From: FEN-299 sp963717945
GTDB taxonomy: Bacteria; Acidobacteriota; Vicinamibacteria; Vicinamibacterales; Fen-181
Reading direction: 5' to 3'
Assembly: GCA_963717945.1 (NCBI GenBank)
Contig: CAVQXT010000007.1
Coordinates: 186,001 to 250,000 of the forward strand
DNA: 64,000 nucleotides
Positions 7,874 through 14,465 of this stretch are shown here, piece after piece. Positions within the stretch are counted from its first letter, which is position 1, and the number at the start of each line of letters is the position of its first letter. The notes beneath the pieces are model-generated. The model was not told the DNA's origin, did not search any database, and was given only the letters and a program-made list of their open reading frames with translations. Made by a program: the position numbers and the translations under genes.

Positions 7874-8620
7874 ATGGCACTCAATCTGGTCATGCTCGGG
7901 CCGCCCGGAGCGGGGAAGGGCACGCAGGCCAAGCGGTTCGCCGCGGCCCGCCGCCTCCCGCACATCTCGACGGGCGACATGCTCCGGGAGGCGGTGGCCG
8001 CCGGGACCGAGGTCGGGCGCCGCGCGAAGGCGGTGATGGAGCAGGGCGGGCTGGTGAGCGACGAGATCATCCTCGGCGTCGTGCGCGAGCGGCTGGCCAG
8101 GCCGGATGCCCAGTCGGGGTTCCTCCTCGACGGCTTCCCGCGGACGGTCGCGCAGGCGCAGGCGCTCGACGAGTTGATGGCGGGCCGGGACCCGCTGGTC
8201 GTGATTGACATCGCGGTCGACGACGACGAGCTGGTGCGCCGGCTGACCTCGCGCCGGGTGTGCAGCCAGTGCGGCGCCAACGCGGACGTGCCGTCGGTCC
8301 TTCGACAGGCTCAGGACCGTCCCGAGCCAGGTCGAGGGACGGCGGGCCAGCCGGTGCCGATGTCGTGCTCGCGGTGCGGCGGGGCGCTCACCCAGCGCGC
8401 CGACGACCGCGAAGAGGTGATCCGCGAGCGCCTGAGGGTCTACGCGCGGGACACGCGGCCGCTGGTGGACTTCTACCGCGACCGCGCGACGTTCAGGTCG
8501 GTGGACGGCGCGCAGGCGCCCGAGCAGGTGGCCAGGGACCTGGCGGCGGCGGTGGAGTCGGTGTCCGCCCCTCGGCACGCCCGGGTCGCCGCGGGGCGGA
8601 TGGACCACGGAGACGCCTGA
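7874..8620 (+). CDS. adk: Adenylate kinase with an insertion in the zinc LID
   Basis: Adenylate kinase interconverts ATP + AMP and 2 ADP. The ATG at 7874 is preferred because the P-loop sequence GPPGAGKGTQ then falls at residues 8-17, as in the family. The AMP-binding segment (HISTGDMLREAV) and LDGFPRT follow. The LID has the zinc ligands C130xxC133 and C165xxC168. About 16 extra residues between the pairs are encoded by a palindromic element (8297-8342). The 248-residue length exceeds the usual 215, and the C-terminus is also extended. map starts 3 nt after the stop. Confidence 0.96.
   Translation: MALNLVMLGPPGAGKGTQAKRFAAARRLPHISTGDMLREAVAAGTEVGRRAKAVMEQGGLVSDEIILGVVRERLARPDAQSGFLLDGFPRTVAQAQALDELMAGRDPLVVIDIAVDDDELVRRLTSRRVCSQCGANADVPSVLRQAQDRPEPGRGTAGQPVPMSCSRCGGALTQRADDREEVIRERLRVYARDTRPLVDFYRDRATFRSVDGAQAPEQVARDLAAAVESVSAPRHARVAAGRMDHGDA
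8297..8342. repeat. Palindromic element inserted in frame in adk
   Basis: GTCCTTCGACAGGCTCAGGA faces TCCCGAGCCAGGTCGAGGGA as an imperfect 21-bp hairpin with almost no loop. Read in the adk frame it encodes SVLRQAQDRPEPGRG, which is not part of conserved adenylate kinase. The position is between the two zinc-ligand pairs of the LID, a surface loop that tolerates additions. The CTTCGACAGGCTCAGGAC-like word is a type seen dispersed in other bacterial genomes (recalled, not searched). Confidence 0.75.
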
Positions 8621-8623
8621 CTC

Positions 8624-9466
8624 ATGATCGTCTGCAAGTCCCCGGCGGAGATCGAACGGATGCGCGCGGCCAACGAAGTCGTGGCCGCCGTGCTCAGCGA
8701 CCTCGCAGGGGCGGTTGCGCCGGGTGTCAGTACCGCCGAACTGGATCAGCGCGCGGAGGCGGCCATCCGGGCCGCGGGCGCGACGCCGGCGTTCAAGGGG
8801 TATCACGGATACCCCGCCGCGCTGTGCGTCTCGATCAACGACGAGGTGATCCACGGGATCCCCTCGCCGAAGCGCCTGCTGGCCGAGGGCGACATCGTGT
8901 CGGTGGACGTCGGCGCGGTGCTCGACGGGTTTGTCGGCGACTCGGCGGTGACCTTCCCGGTCGGCGAGGTCTCCGAGCGGGCCGCGATGCTGATGCGGGT
9001 GACGCAGGAGGCGCTCTACCGCGCCATCCTGGCGGTGAAGGTCGGCGGGCGGGTGTCCGACATCGGCGACGCGGTGCAGCGGCACGTCGAGGCGCACGGG
9101 TGCTCGGTGGTCCGGGAGTTCGTGGGGCACGGGATCGGCACGGCGATGCACGAAGAGCCGCAGGTGCCCAACTACGGCCCCGCCGGGCGCGGCGCCAGGC
9201 TGACCGAGGGCATGGTGCTCGCCATCGAGCCGATGGTGAACCTCGGGCGTCCCGGCGTGCGGGTGCTCGACGACGGCTGGACGGCGGTGACGCGGGATCG
9301 CAGCCTGTCGGCGCACTTCGAACACACGGTGGCGGTCGCCGAGGAGGGGCCGTTCGTGCTCACGGCCCGCGAGGACGAGCGGTTCGACGAGGTCCTGGCC
9401 TCGGCCGGCCTCGCGACCCCCGTCGGGGTGGAGACGCGGTGGCGAAAGAGGACACAGTTGAAGTAA
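8624..9466 (+). CDS. map: Methionine aminopeptidase, type I
   Basis: This enzyme removes the initiator methionine from nascent proteins. The 280-residue protein starts MIVCKSPAEIERMRAANEVV and has the pita-bread fold motifs: GYPAALCVSINDEVIHGIPS (His), VDVGAVLDGFVGDSAVTF (two metal-binding Asp), GHGIGTAMHEEPQVPNYG (His) and AIEPMV (Glu). The C-terminus runs about 25 residues past the usual end and overlaps the infA start by 28 nt. Confidence 0.97.
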   Translation: MIVCKSPAEIERMRAANEVVAAVLSDLAGAVAPGVSTAELDQRAEAAIRAAGATPAFKGYHGYPAALCVSINDEVIHGIPSPKRLLAEGDIVSVDVGAVLDGFVGDSAVTFPVGEVSERAAMLMRVTQEALYRAILAVKVGGRVSDIGDAVQRHVEAHGCSVVREFVGHGIGTAMHEEPQVPNYGPAGRGARLTEGMVLAIEPMVNLGRPGVRVLDDGWTAVTRDRSLSAHFEHTVAVAEEGPFVLTAREDERFDEVLASAGLATPVGVETRWRKRTQLK

Positions 9467-9657
9467 CCGGCGTGGTGCTCGAGTCGCTGCCGAACGCCAT
9501 GTTCCGGGTCGAGCTCGAGAACAGGCACCAGGTGCTGGCGCACGTCTCGGGCAAGATGCGGAAGAACTTCATCCGCATCCTCACGGGCGACCGGGTCCTG
9601 ATCGAGCTGTCGCCGTACGACCTGACACGGGGGCGGATCACGTATCGGTACAAGTAG
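9439..9657 (+). CDS. infA: Translation initiation factor IF-1
   Basis: The GTG at 9439 gives exactly 72 residues, the family length, starting (M)AKEDTVEVTGVVLESLPN. IF-1 is an S1-like OB-fold that occupies the 30S A site during initiation. Conserved parts are VELENRHQVLAHVSGKMRKN and the end LSPYDLTRGRITYRYK. The gene overlaps the end of map, suggesting coupled translation. It is followed by rpmJ as in many bacteria. Confidence 0.97.
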   Translation: MAKEDTVEVTGVVLESLPNAMFRVELENRHQVLAHVSGKMRKNFIRILTGDRVLIELSPYDLTRGRITYRYK

Positions 9658-9694
9658 CTGGGCCGGGGACAACTGGCAGCAAGGAACGCACGTC

Positions 9695-9808
9695 ATGAAA
9701 GTTCGAGCGTCGGTCAAGCGCATCTGCGACAAGTGCAAGATCGTCCGTCGCCGCGGTGTCGTGCGGGTGCTCTGCACGAATCCGAAGCACAAGCAGCGGC
9801 AGGGGTAG
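9695..9808 (+). CDS. rpmJ: 50S ribosomal protein bL36
   Basis: A 37-residue protein, MKVRASVKRICDKCKIVRRR then GVVRVLCTNPKHKQRQG, matching bL36 in full. The ligands C11, C14, C27 and the H in NPKHKQRQG form the zinc ribbon (C+ type). bL36 binds 23S rRNA near helix 89. It is easily missed because of its size. The gene lies 37 nt after infA and 17 nt before rpsM. Confidence 0.97.
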   Translation: MKVRASVKRICDKCKIVRRRGVVRVLCTNPKHKQRQG

Positions 9809-9825
9809 TCTAGAGGGAACAAGCT

Positions 9826-10200
9826 ATGGCACGTATCTCAGGGGTTGACCTTCCGCGGACCAAGCGCGTCGAGATCGGCTTGACCTACATCTTCGGCATC
9901 GGCCGCACGCGGTCGAACCGGATCCTGAAGGAGGCGGGCGTCGGGCCCGACGTCCGCGTCAAGGATCTGTCCGAGGACGACGTCCGCAAGATTACGCGCG
10001 TCATCGAGGACCAGGGCGGGGTCGAGGGCGACCTGCGCAAGGACGTCTCGATGAACATCAAGCGGCTGATGGACATCGGCTGCTATCGCGGCCTCCGCCA
10101 TCGCCGGGGACTTCCGGTCCGCGGCCAGCGGACCAAGACGAACGCCCGCACGCGGAAGGGTCCGCGGCGCGGGGCGGTTGCCAGGAAGAAGACGGTGTAG
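9826..10200 (+). CDS. rpsM: 30S ribosomal protein uS13
   Basis: A 124-residue protein starting MARISGVDLPRTKRVEIGLT with the helix-two-turn-helix region and the tail RHRRGLPVRGQRTKTNARTR, which reaches the P-site tRNA. uS13 sits at the top of the 30S head and forms intersubunit bridges. rpsK begins 3 nt after its stop. Confidence 0.98.
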   Translation: MARISGVDLPRTKRVEIGLTYIFGIGRTRSNRILKEAGVGPDVRVKDLSEDDVRKITRVIEDQGGVEGDLRKDVSMNIKRLMDIGCYRGLRHRRGLPVRGQRTKTNARTRKGPRRGAVARKKTV

Positions 10201-10203
10201 TGC

Positions 10204-10650
10204 ATGGCCAAGACTGATCCGACCGAGGCGGCGGGAGCGAAGCCCGAATCGACCGGGAAGAAGCCCGCGAAGAAGACGTTCAAGAAGCGTGGTGAGAAGC
10301 GCATCATCCACCACGGCATCGCCCATGTCCAGGCGTCGTTCAACAACACGGTGATCACCCTCACCGACACCGAGGGGAACGTCGTGTCGTGGTCGTCGGC
10401 CGGCGGCATCGGCTTCAAGGGCTCCCGCAAGGGGACGCCGTTCGCGGCGACGCAGGCGGCCATCAACGCCGCCAACGCCGCCAAGGCGTTCGGCATGCGG
10501 TCGGTCGAGGTGCGCGTCAAGGGCCCGGGCGCCGGGCGCGAGTCGGCGATCCGCGCGCTGCAGACGGTCGGCCTCGAGGTGAAGTCGATCCGCGACGTCA
10601 CCCCGATCCCGCACAACGGCTGCCGGCCGCCCAAGCGGCGCCGGGTCTAG
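10204..10650 (+). CDS. rpsK: 30S ribosomal protein uS11
   Basis: A 148-residue protein. The first 35 residues are a Lys-rich extension. The core starts GIAHVQASFNNTVITLTDT and includes SSAGGIGFKGSRKGTPFAAQ-like and RVKGPGAGRESAIRALQ regions. uS11 is in the 30S platform near the mRNA exit and the Shine-Dalgarno helix. A GATTCAG-type repeat follows the stop. Confidence 0.97.
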   Translation: MAKTDPTEAAGAKPESTGKKPAKKTFKKRGEKRIIHHGIAHVQASFNNTVITLTDTEGNVVSWSSAGGIGFKGSRKGTPFAATQAAINAANAAKAFGMRSVEVRVKGPGAGRESAIRALQTVGLEVKSIRDVTPIPHNGCRPPKRRRV

Positions 10651-10676
10651 CGGGGAACGGGCAGGGAAGCGTCAGG

Positions 10677-10740
10677 GTTCAGGATTCAGGATTCGGACGG
10701 GATCCGGGGAAGCCCCCGAGTCCCGAATCCCGATTCCTAG
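10677..10740. repeat. Heptamer repeat hairpin, GATTCAG family, between rpsK and rpsD
   Basis: GGTTCAG GATTCAG GATTCGG (10677-10697) faces CGAGTCC CGAATCC CGATTCC (about 10717-10738). The arms are inverted in a 7-nt register. The right arm ends about 15 nt before the rpsD start. Confidence 0.75.
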
Positions 10741-10753
10741 AGGAATACCGAGA

Positions 10754-11383
10754 ATGGCCAGATACAGCGGTCCAGTATGTCGCCTGTGCCGGCGTGAAGG
10801 CATGAAGCTGTTTCTCAAGGGCGAGCGGTGCTACACCGAGAAGTGCGCGATCGAGAAGCGCAACTTCCCGCCCGGGCAGCACGGCAAGCGGCGCGCCCAG
10901 AAACTGGCGGGCTACGGCCTGCAGTTGCGCGAGAAGCAGCGCGTCAAGCGGATCTACGGCGTGCTCGAGGACCAGTTCCGTCTCTACTTCGAGAACGCCG
11001 AGCGGCAGCGCGGGATCACCGGCGAGGTGCTCCTCCAGCTGCTCGAGCGGCGCCTCGACAACGTCGTCTACCGTCTGGGCCTGGCGACGTCGCGTCCGCA
11101 GGCCCGCGAGCTGGTGCGCCACGGCCACTTCACGGTCAACGGCAAGAAGGTGGACATCCCGTCGTTCCTGGTCAGGTCCGGCGACACCGTCACGGTCCGC
11201 GAGCGGAGCCAGAAGAACGTGACGATCCAGCACGCGATCGAAGAGGTCAAGGGGCGCGGCGTGCCGGAGTGGCTGCAGGTCCAGCCCGAGAAATTCGAGG
11301 GCCGCATCGTGTCGCTGCCGACGCGCGCCATGATCAACCTGCCCGTCCAGGAGCAGTTGATCGTCGAGCTGTACTCGAAGTAA
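10754..11383 (+). CDS. rpsD: 30S ribosomal protein uS4
   Basis: A 209-residue protein starting MARYSGPVCRLCRREGMKLF. The N-terminus has a CxxC-x-C zinc motif (CRLC then CYTEKCAIEKRNFPPGQHG), which is the zinc-binding C+ form. The S4 RNA-binding domain spans about residues 95-160 (RRLDNVVYRLGLATSRPQAR). uS4 nucleates 30S assembly on the 16S 5' domain. It precedes rpoA as in alpha operons. Confidence 0.98.
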   Translation: MARYSGPVCRLCRREGMKLFLKGERCYTEKCAIEKRNFPPGQHGKRRAQKLAGYGLQLREKQRVKRIYGVLEDQFRLYFENAERQRGITGEVLLQLLERRLDNVVYRLGLATSRPQARELVRHGHFTVNGKKVDIPSFLVRSGDTVTVRERSQKNVTIQHAIEEVKGRGVPEWLQVQPEKFEGRIVSLPTRAMINLPVQEQLIVELYSK

Positions 11384-11467
11384 CGCGGGGCACCTCGGAC
11401 TCAGTGCGTGCCCACCCGCCGCCTGGCGCGGCGGGCCCGGGGCCGACGTGCAAGAAAGGACTGATCG

Positions 11468-12454
11468 ATGCTGTGGAAAGGTTTCCAGCGGCCCAAGCGG
11501 CTGGAGTTCGATCGCGAAACGCTCACCGACCGGTTCGGCCGGTTCTACGCCCAGCCATTTGAGCGGGGATTCGGCACGACCATCGGGAACGCGATGCGGC
11601 GCGTCCTGCTGTCGTCGATCGAAGGCGCGGCCATCACCGCCGTCAAGATCGAGGGCGTCCTGCACGAGTTCTCGCCGATTCCCGGCGTGGTCGAGGACGC
11701 GACCGACATCATCCTCAACCTGAAGCAGATCCCCTTGAAGGTGCACGCCGACCTGACCAAGACGCTCTACGTCAAGGTGGATCGGCCCGGCGAGGTCAAG
11801 GCGAAGGACATCGTCGCCGACGGCGACGTCGAGATCCTCGACCCCGACGCGCACATCGCTACGGTGTCCGAAGGCGGGTCGCTGCAGATGGAGATGCGCG
11901 TCAAGCGCGGCCGCGGCTACGTCGCGGCCGACCGGAACTTCGACGACGACCTCGGCATCGGCTGGATCCCCATCGACTCGGTCCACTCGCCGGTCAAGAA
12001 GGTCAACTACCTCGTCGAGGCCGCGCGCCTCGGCCAGACGACCGACTACGAGAAGCTGACGGTCGACGTCTGGACCAACGGCGCCGTGACGCCCCGCGAC
12101 GCGGTGTCGAACGCCGCCAAGCTGGTGCGCGAGCACCTGAACATCTTCATCAACCTCGAGGACGCGGCCGAGGCCGCGCCCGAGACCGAGGCCGACCAGG
12201 CGCTGGGCGCGGCGTCCAACGAGAACCTCGACAAGTCGGTCGAGGAGCTCGAGCTGTCGGTCCGCTCGTACAACTGCCTGAAGAACGCGAACATCAGGAC
12301 GATCCGCGAGCTCGTGCAGAAGACCGAAGGCGAGATGCTCAAGACGAAGAACTTCGGCCGCAAGTCGCTCAACGAGATCAAGGACATCCTCCAGACGATG
12401 GGGCTCAGCCTGGGCATGCGCCTCGATCAGCCGGCGCAGGGACAGACGGAGTAG
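11468..12454 (+). CDS. rpoA: RNA polymerase alpha subunit
   Basis: The 328-residue product has the N-terminal dimerisation domain (GRFYAQPFERGFGTTIGNAM, VKIEGVLHEFSPIPGVVEDA) and, after an acidic linker near residues 235-250, the C-terminal domain with two helix-hairpin-helix motifs (SVRSYNCLKNANIRTIREL, NFGRKSLNEIKDIL). It is the assembly platform for RNA polymerase and contacts UP elements and activators. An 84-nt GC-rich gap separates it from rpsD. Confidence 0.99.
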   Translation: MLWKGFQRPKRLEFDRETLTDRFGRFYAQPFERGFGTTIGNAMRRVLLSSIEGAAITAVKIEGVLHEFSPIPGVVEDATDIILNLKQIPLKVHADLTKTLYVKVDRPGEVKAKDIVADGDVEILDPDAHIATVSEGGSLQMEMRVKRGRGYVAADRNFDDDLGIGWIPIDSVHSPVKKVNYLVEAARLGQTTDYEKLTVDVWTNGAVTPRDAVSNAAKLVREHLNIFINLEDAAEAAPETEADQALGAASNENLDKSVEELELSVRSYNCLKNANIRTIRELVQKTEGEMLKTKNFGRKSLNEIKDILQTMGLSLGMRLDQPAQGQTE

Positions 12455-12500
12455 CAGGAGCCGGCGCCGAGCGGCCGGACCTGAGGATAGAGGTTCATCA

Positions 12501-13100
12501 ATGCGTCACCGAGTAGCCAATCGCAAGCTGGGGCGGGTCACCGAGCACCGGATCGCCATGCTGCGCAACCAGGCGCAGGCCCTCCTCCAGCACGGGCACA
12601 TCGAGACCACCGTGCCCAAGGCCAAGGAACTGCGCCCGTTCGTCGAGCGCCTCATCACGCTGGCCAAGCGCGGCCTCGCCGACGGCGGCGAGGGGCGGGC
12701 CCTGACCGCGAGGCGCGAAGTGCTGCGCGACATCCCCAACCGCGACACCGTGGCGAAGCTGTTCACCGACATCGCCCCCCGGTACGCCTCCAGGCCGGGC
12801 GGCTACACGCGCCTGCTGCGCGTCGGCTTCCGCCAGGGGGACGCGGCCGAGGTCGCGCAGGTCGAACTGCTCGGGTTCGAGTTCGACCCGAAGGCGAAGG
12901 CCGAGAAGGGCGAGAAGGAAGCGGCGGCCGGGAAGCCGAAGAGCGTCGGCGGCCGGCTCAAGAAGGCGGCCGACCGGCTGCGCGGCAAGCGCGCGGCGGA
13001 GGCGGCCGAGGGCGAGGTCGCGGCCACCGGGACCAAGAGCCAGGCGCGCGCCGCCGCCCGGAAGGGCTCCGGCAGCCGACGCGGGCCGAGCGGGAAGTAG
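12501..13100 (+). CDS. rplQ: 50S ribosomal protein bL17 with long basic tail
   Basis: The first 120 residues are typical bL17 (MRHRVANRKLGRVTEHRIAM, LRPFVERLITLAKRG, RYASRPGGYTRLLRVGFRQG). They are followed by about 75 extra residues rich in Lys, Ala, Glu and Arg that give 199 residues in total, against about 120-140 in most bacteria. bL17 sits near the exit tunnel. The tail is probably disordered and may bind rRNA or remain solvent-exposed. It is the last gene of the ribosomal run; hairpins follow. Confidence 0.96.
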   Translation: MRHRVANRKLGRVTEHRIAMLRNQAQALLQHGHIETTVPKAKELRPFVERLITLAKRGLADGGEGRALTARREVLRDIPNRDTVAKLFTDIAPRYASRPGGYTRLLRVGFRQGDAAEVAQVELLGFEFDPKAKAEKGEKEAAAGKPKSVGGRLKKAADRLRGKRAAEAAEGEVAATGTKSQARAAARKGSGSRRGPSGK

Positions 13101-13250
13101 AAGAAGGCTCCCGCCTCCGCCCCCGCGCAGTCCGCGGGGGCTACGGCGAGGCCTCGCCGTAGCGCTTCGCGCGAAGGCGGGCAGGGCTCAGGCCGGATGT
13201 AGGGCGGCCCATGAGGGTGGCCTGAGGCGGGTTCGGGCCGGGTGAGATGA

Positions 13251-13287
13251 ACGACGGGCCGCGCGGTGTCACCGCGCGGCCCGTCGT
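13251..13287. terminator. Strong hairpin downstream of rplQ
   Basis: ACGACGGGCCGCGCGGT pairs perfectly over 17 bp with ACCGCGCGGCCCGTCGT around a GTC loop. It lies 150 nt after the rplQ stop in the convergent gap with the proline dehydrogenase gene. There is no run of T, so it is only a candidate terminator for either direction. Smaller GC hairpins lie at about 13135-13200 in the same gap. Confidence 0.65.
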
Positions 13288-13383
13288 GCGTACGCGCCAA
13301 GCCACCGGCCGAGGCGCCTCGGATCACGGTGGCGACTCGATTGACCGGCAGCGCCTTCAAACGCTCGCTCCTCGAGAGGCGTA

Positions 13384-13432
13384 AATTCGATCGGGACGAA
13401 TTTCAGAAACTGAAATTCGTCCCGATCGAATT
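13384..13432. terminator. Perfect 22-bp hairpin with GGGACGAATTTCA core
   Basis: The arm 13384-13405 is the exact reverse complement of 13411-13432, with loop GAAAC. Its core GATCGGGACGAATTTCA recurs in another long hairpin at 56097-56158. It is much more AT-rich than the surroundings. It abuts the proline dehydrogenase stop codon (13439 on the minus strand) and ends the convergent gap with rplQ. It could act as a bidirectional terminator or be a mobile repeat. Confidence 0.7.
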
Positions 13433-13438
13433 ACCGGA

Positions 13439-14335
13439 CTACCTCCGGAACAAGTTCTTGATCACGTAGGCGCCCATCATCGGGTTGCCCGCCAGGCGCC
13501 GCTTGCAGTACGCCACCGCGTACTTCCACTCCTCGGCGAAGGGCACGTAGAGGCGCATCACCCGGCCGCTCTCGACGATCTGCCGCTGGATCCGCTGGCG
13601 CGGCACGCCGAGCAGCATCTGGAACTCGTAGGCATCCTTCGGGCACCCGCGCCTGTCGAGGTACTCGAGGCAGCGCTCGATGAGCGGCTCGTCGTGCGTG
13701 GCAATCTCGGGGAAGTGGCCCTTGTCGAGCAGCAGTTGCACGTACTCGAACAGCCTGGCCTTCATCGACGGCTTGTCCTGGTACGCGATCGCCTTCGGCT
13801 CCGTGTAGATGCCGATGCAGATCCGGACGCGGCACGGGCGCGCGGGCAGCGCCAGGATGTCGTCCTTCGTCCGGAACAGGCGGGACTGGAGCACCGCCCC
13901 GACGTTGTCGAACTCGCCGCGAAGGGCCTTGTAGAGGCGGAGCGTGACGTCGGTGAAGTCGTGGTCCTCCATGTCGATGGTCACGCGGATGCCGCTCGAC
14001 GCGGCCCGCGCGACCACCTTCCGGAGGTTGTCGAGGCCATAGGCCTCGCTCTCGTGGATGCCGAGTTGCGTCGGCTTGCACGAGAGGCTGATGTACGGCC
14101 GGTCGCGGAGGGCCGCCACCATCCCGAAGTACGTGGCCACCGTCGCCTCGACGTCCTCGCGCCTGAAGACCTCTTCGCCGAGCAGATCCAGCGTCGAGGA
14201 CAGCCGGCCGGCGTTCCAGATCTCGTCCGCCTTGCCGACGCCGCTCTCGATCCCCTTGCCCGCCACGTACGGAGCCGCGAAGAACCGCACGACCGGCGCC
14301 GGCGCCAGATCGATCACCGCCTGCTTGACGTCCAC
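13439..14335 (-). CDS. Proline dehydrogenase
   Basis: A 298-residue protein of the monofunctional PRODH family, an FAD TIM barrel that oxidises proline to pyrroline-5-carboxylate and passes electrons to quinone. Signatures are RVTIDMEDHDFTDVTLRLY at about residues 117-135, ATHDEPLIE, and the C-terminal active-site motif RLYVPFAEEWKYAVAYCKRR. The last carries the arginine pair that binds proline carboxylate. No P5C dehydrogenase gene is adjacent. The stop is followed by the perfect hairpin at 13384-13432. A heptamer repeat lies upstream. Confidence 0.93.
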   Translation of the reverse strand: MDVKQAVIDLAPAPVVRFFAAPYVAGKGIESGVGKADEIWNAGRLSSTLDLLGEEVFRREDVEATVATYFGMVAALRDRPYISLSCKPTQLGIHESEAYGLDNLRKVVARAASSGIRVTIDMEDHDFTDVTLRLYKALRGEFDNVGAVLQSRLFRTKDDILALPARPCRVRICIGIYTEPKAIAYQDKPSMKARLFEYVQLLLDKGHFPEIATHDEPLIERCLEYLDRRGCPKDAYEFQMLLGVPRQRIQRQIVESGRVMRLYVPFAEEWKYAVAYCKRRLAGNPMMGAYVIKNLFRR

Positions 14336-14339
14336 CCCG

Positions 14340-14463
14340 CCCCTCCGTCAGCCCAATGGCCCTGGGCTCTCGGCTCTTGGCGGCATCCGGCCCAAGGCTC
14401 ACCGCTCTCGGCCTGAAGCCGGACAGTGCCCGAGCCAGAGCCGAGAGCCCAGAGCCGAGAGCC
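14340..14463. repeat. Heptamer repeat hairpin, CCGAGAG family, between EF-G paralogue and PRODH
   Basis: GGGCTCTCGGCTCTTGGC (14353-14370) and a central GGCCCAAGGCTC-like part face CCAGAGCCGAGAGCCCAGAG and CCGAGAGCCG (about 14433-14463). The units are 7 nt. This long copy fills the gap between two minus-strand genes and ends at the EF-G paralogue stop. Confidence 0.75.
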
Positions 14464-14465
14464 GT

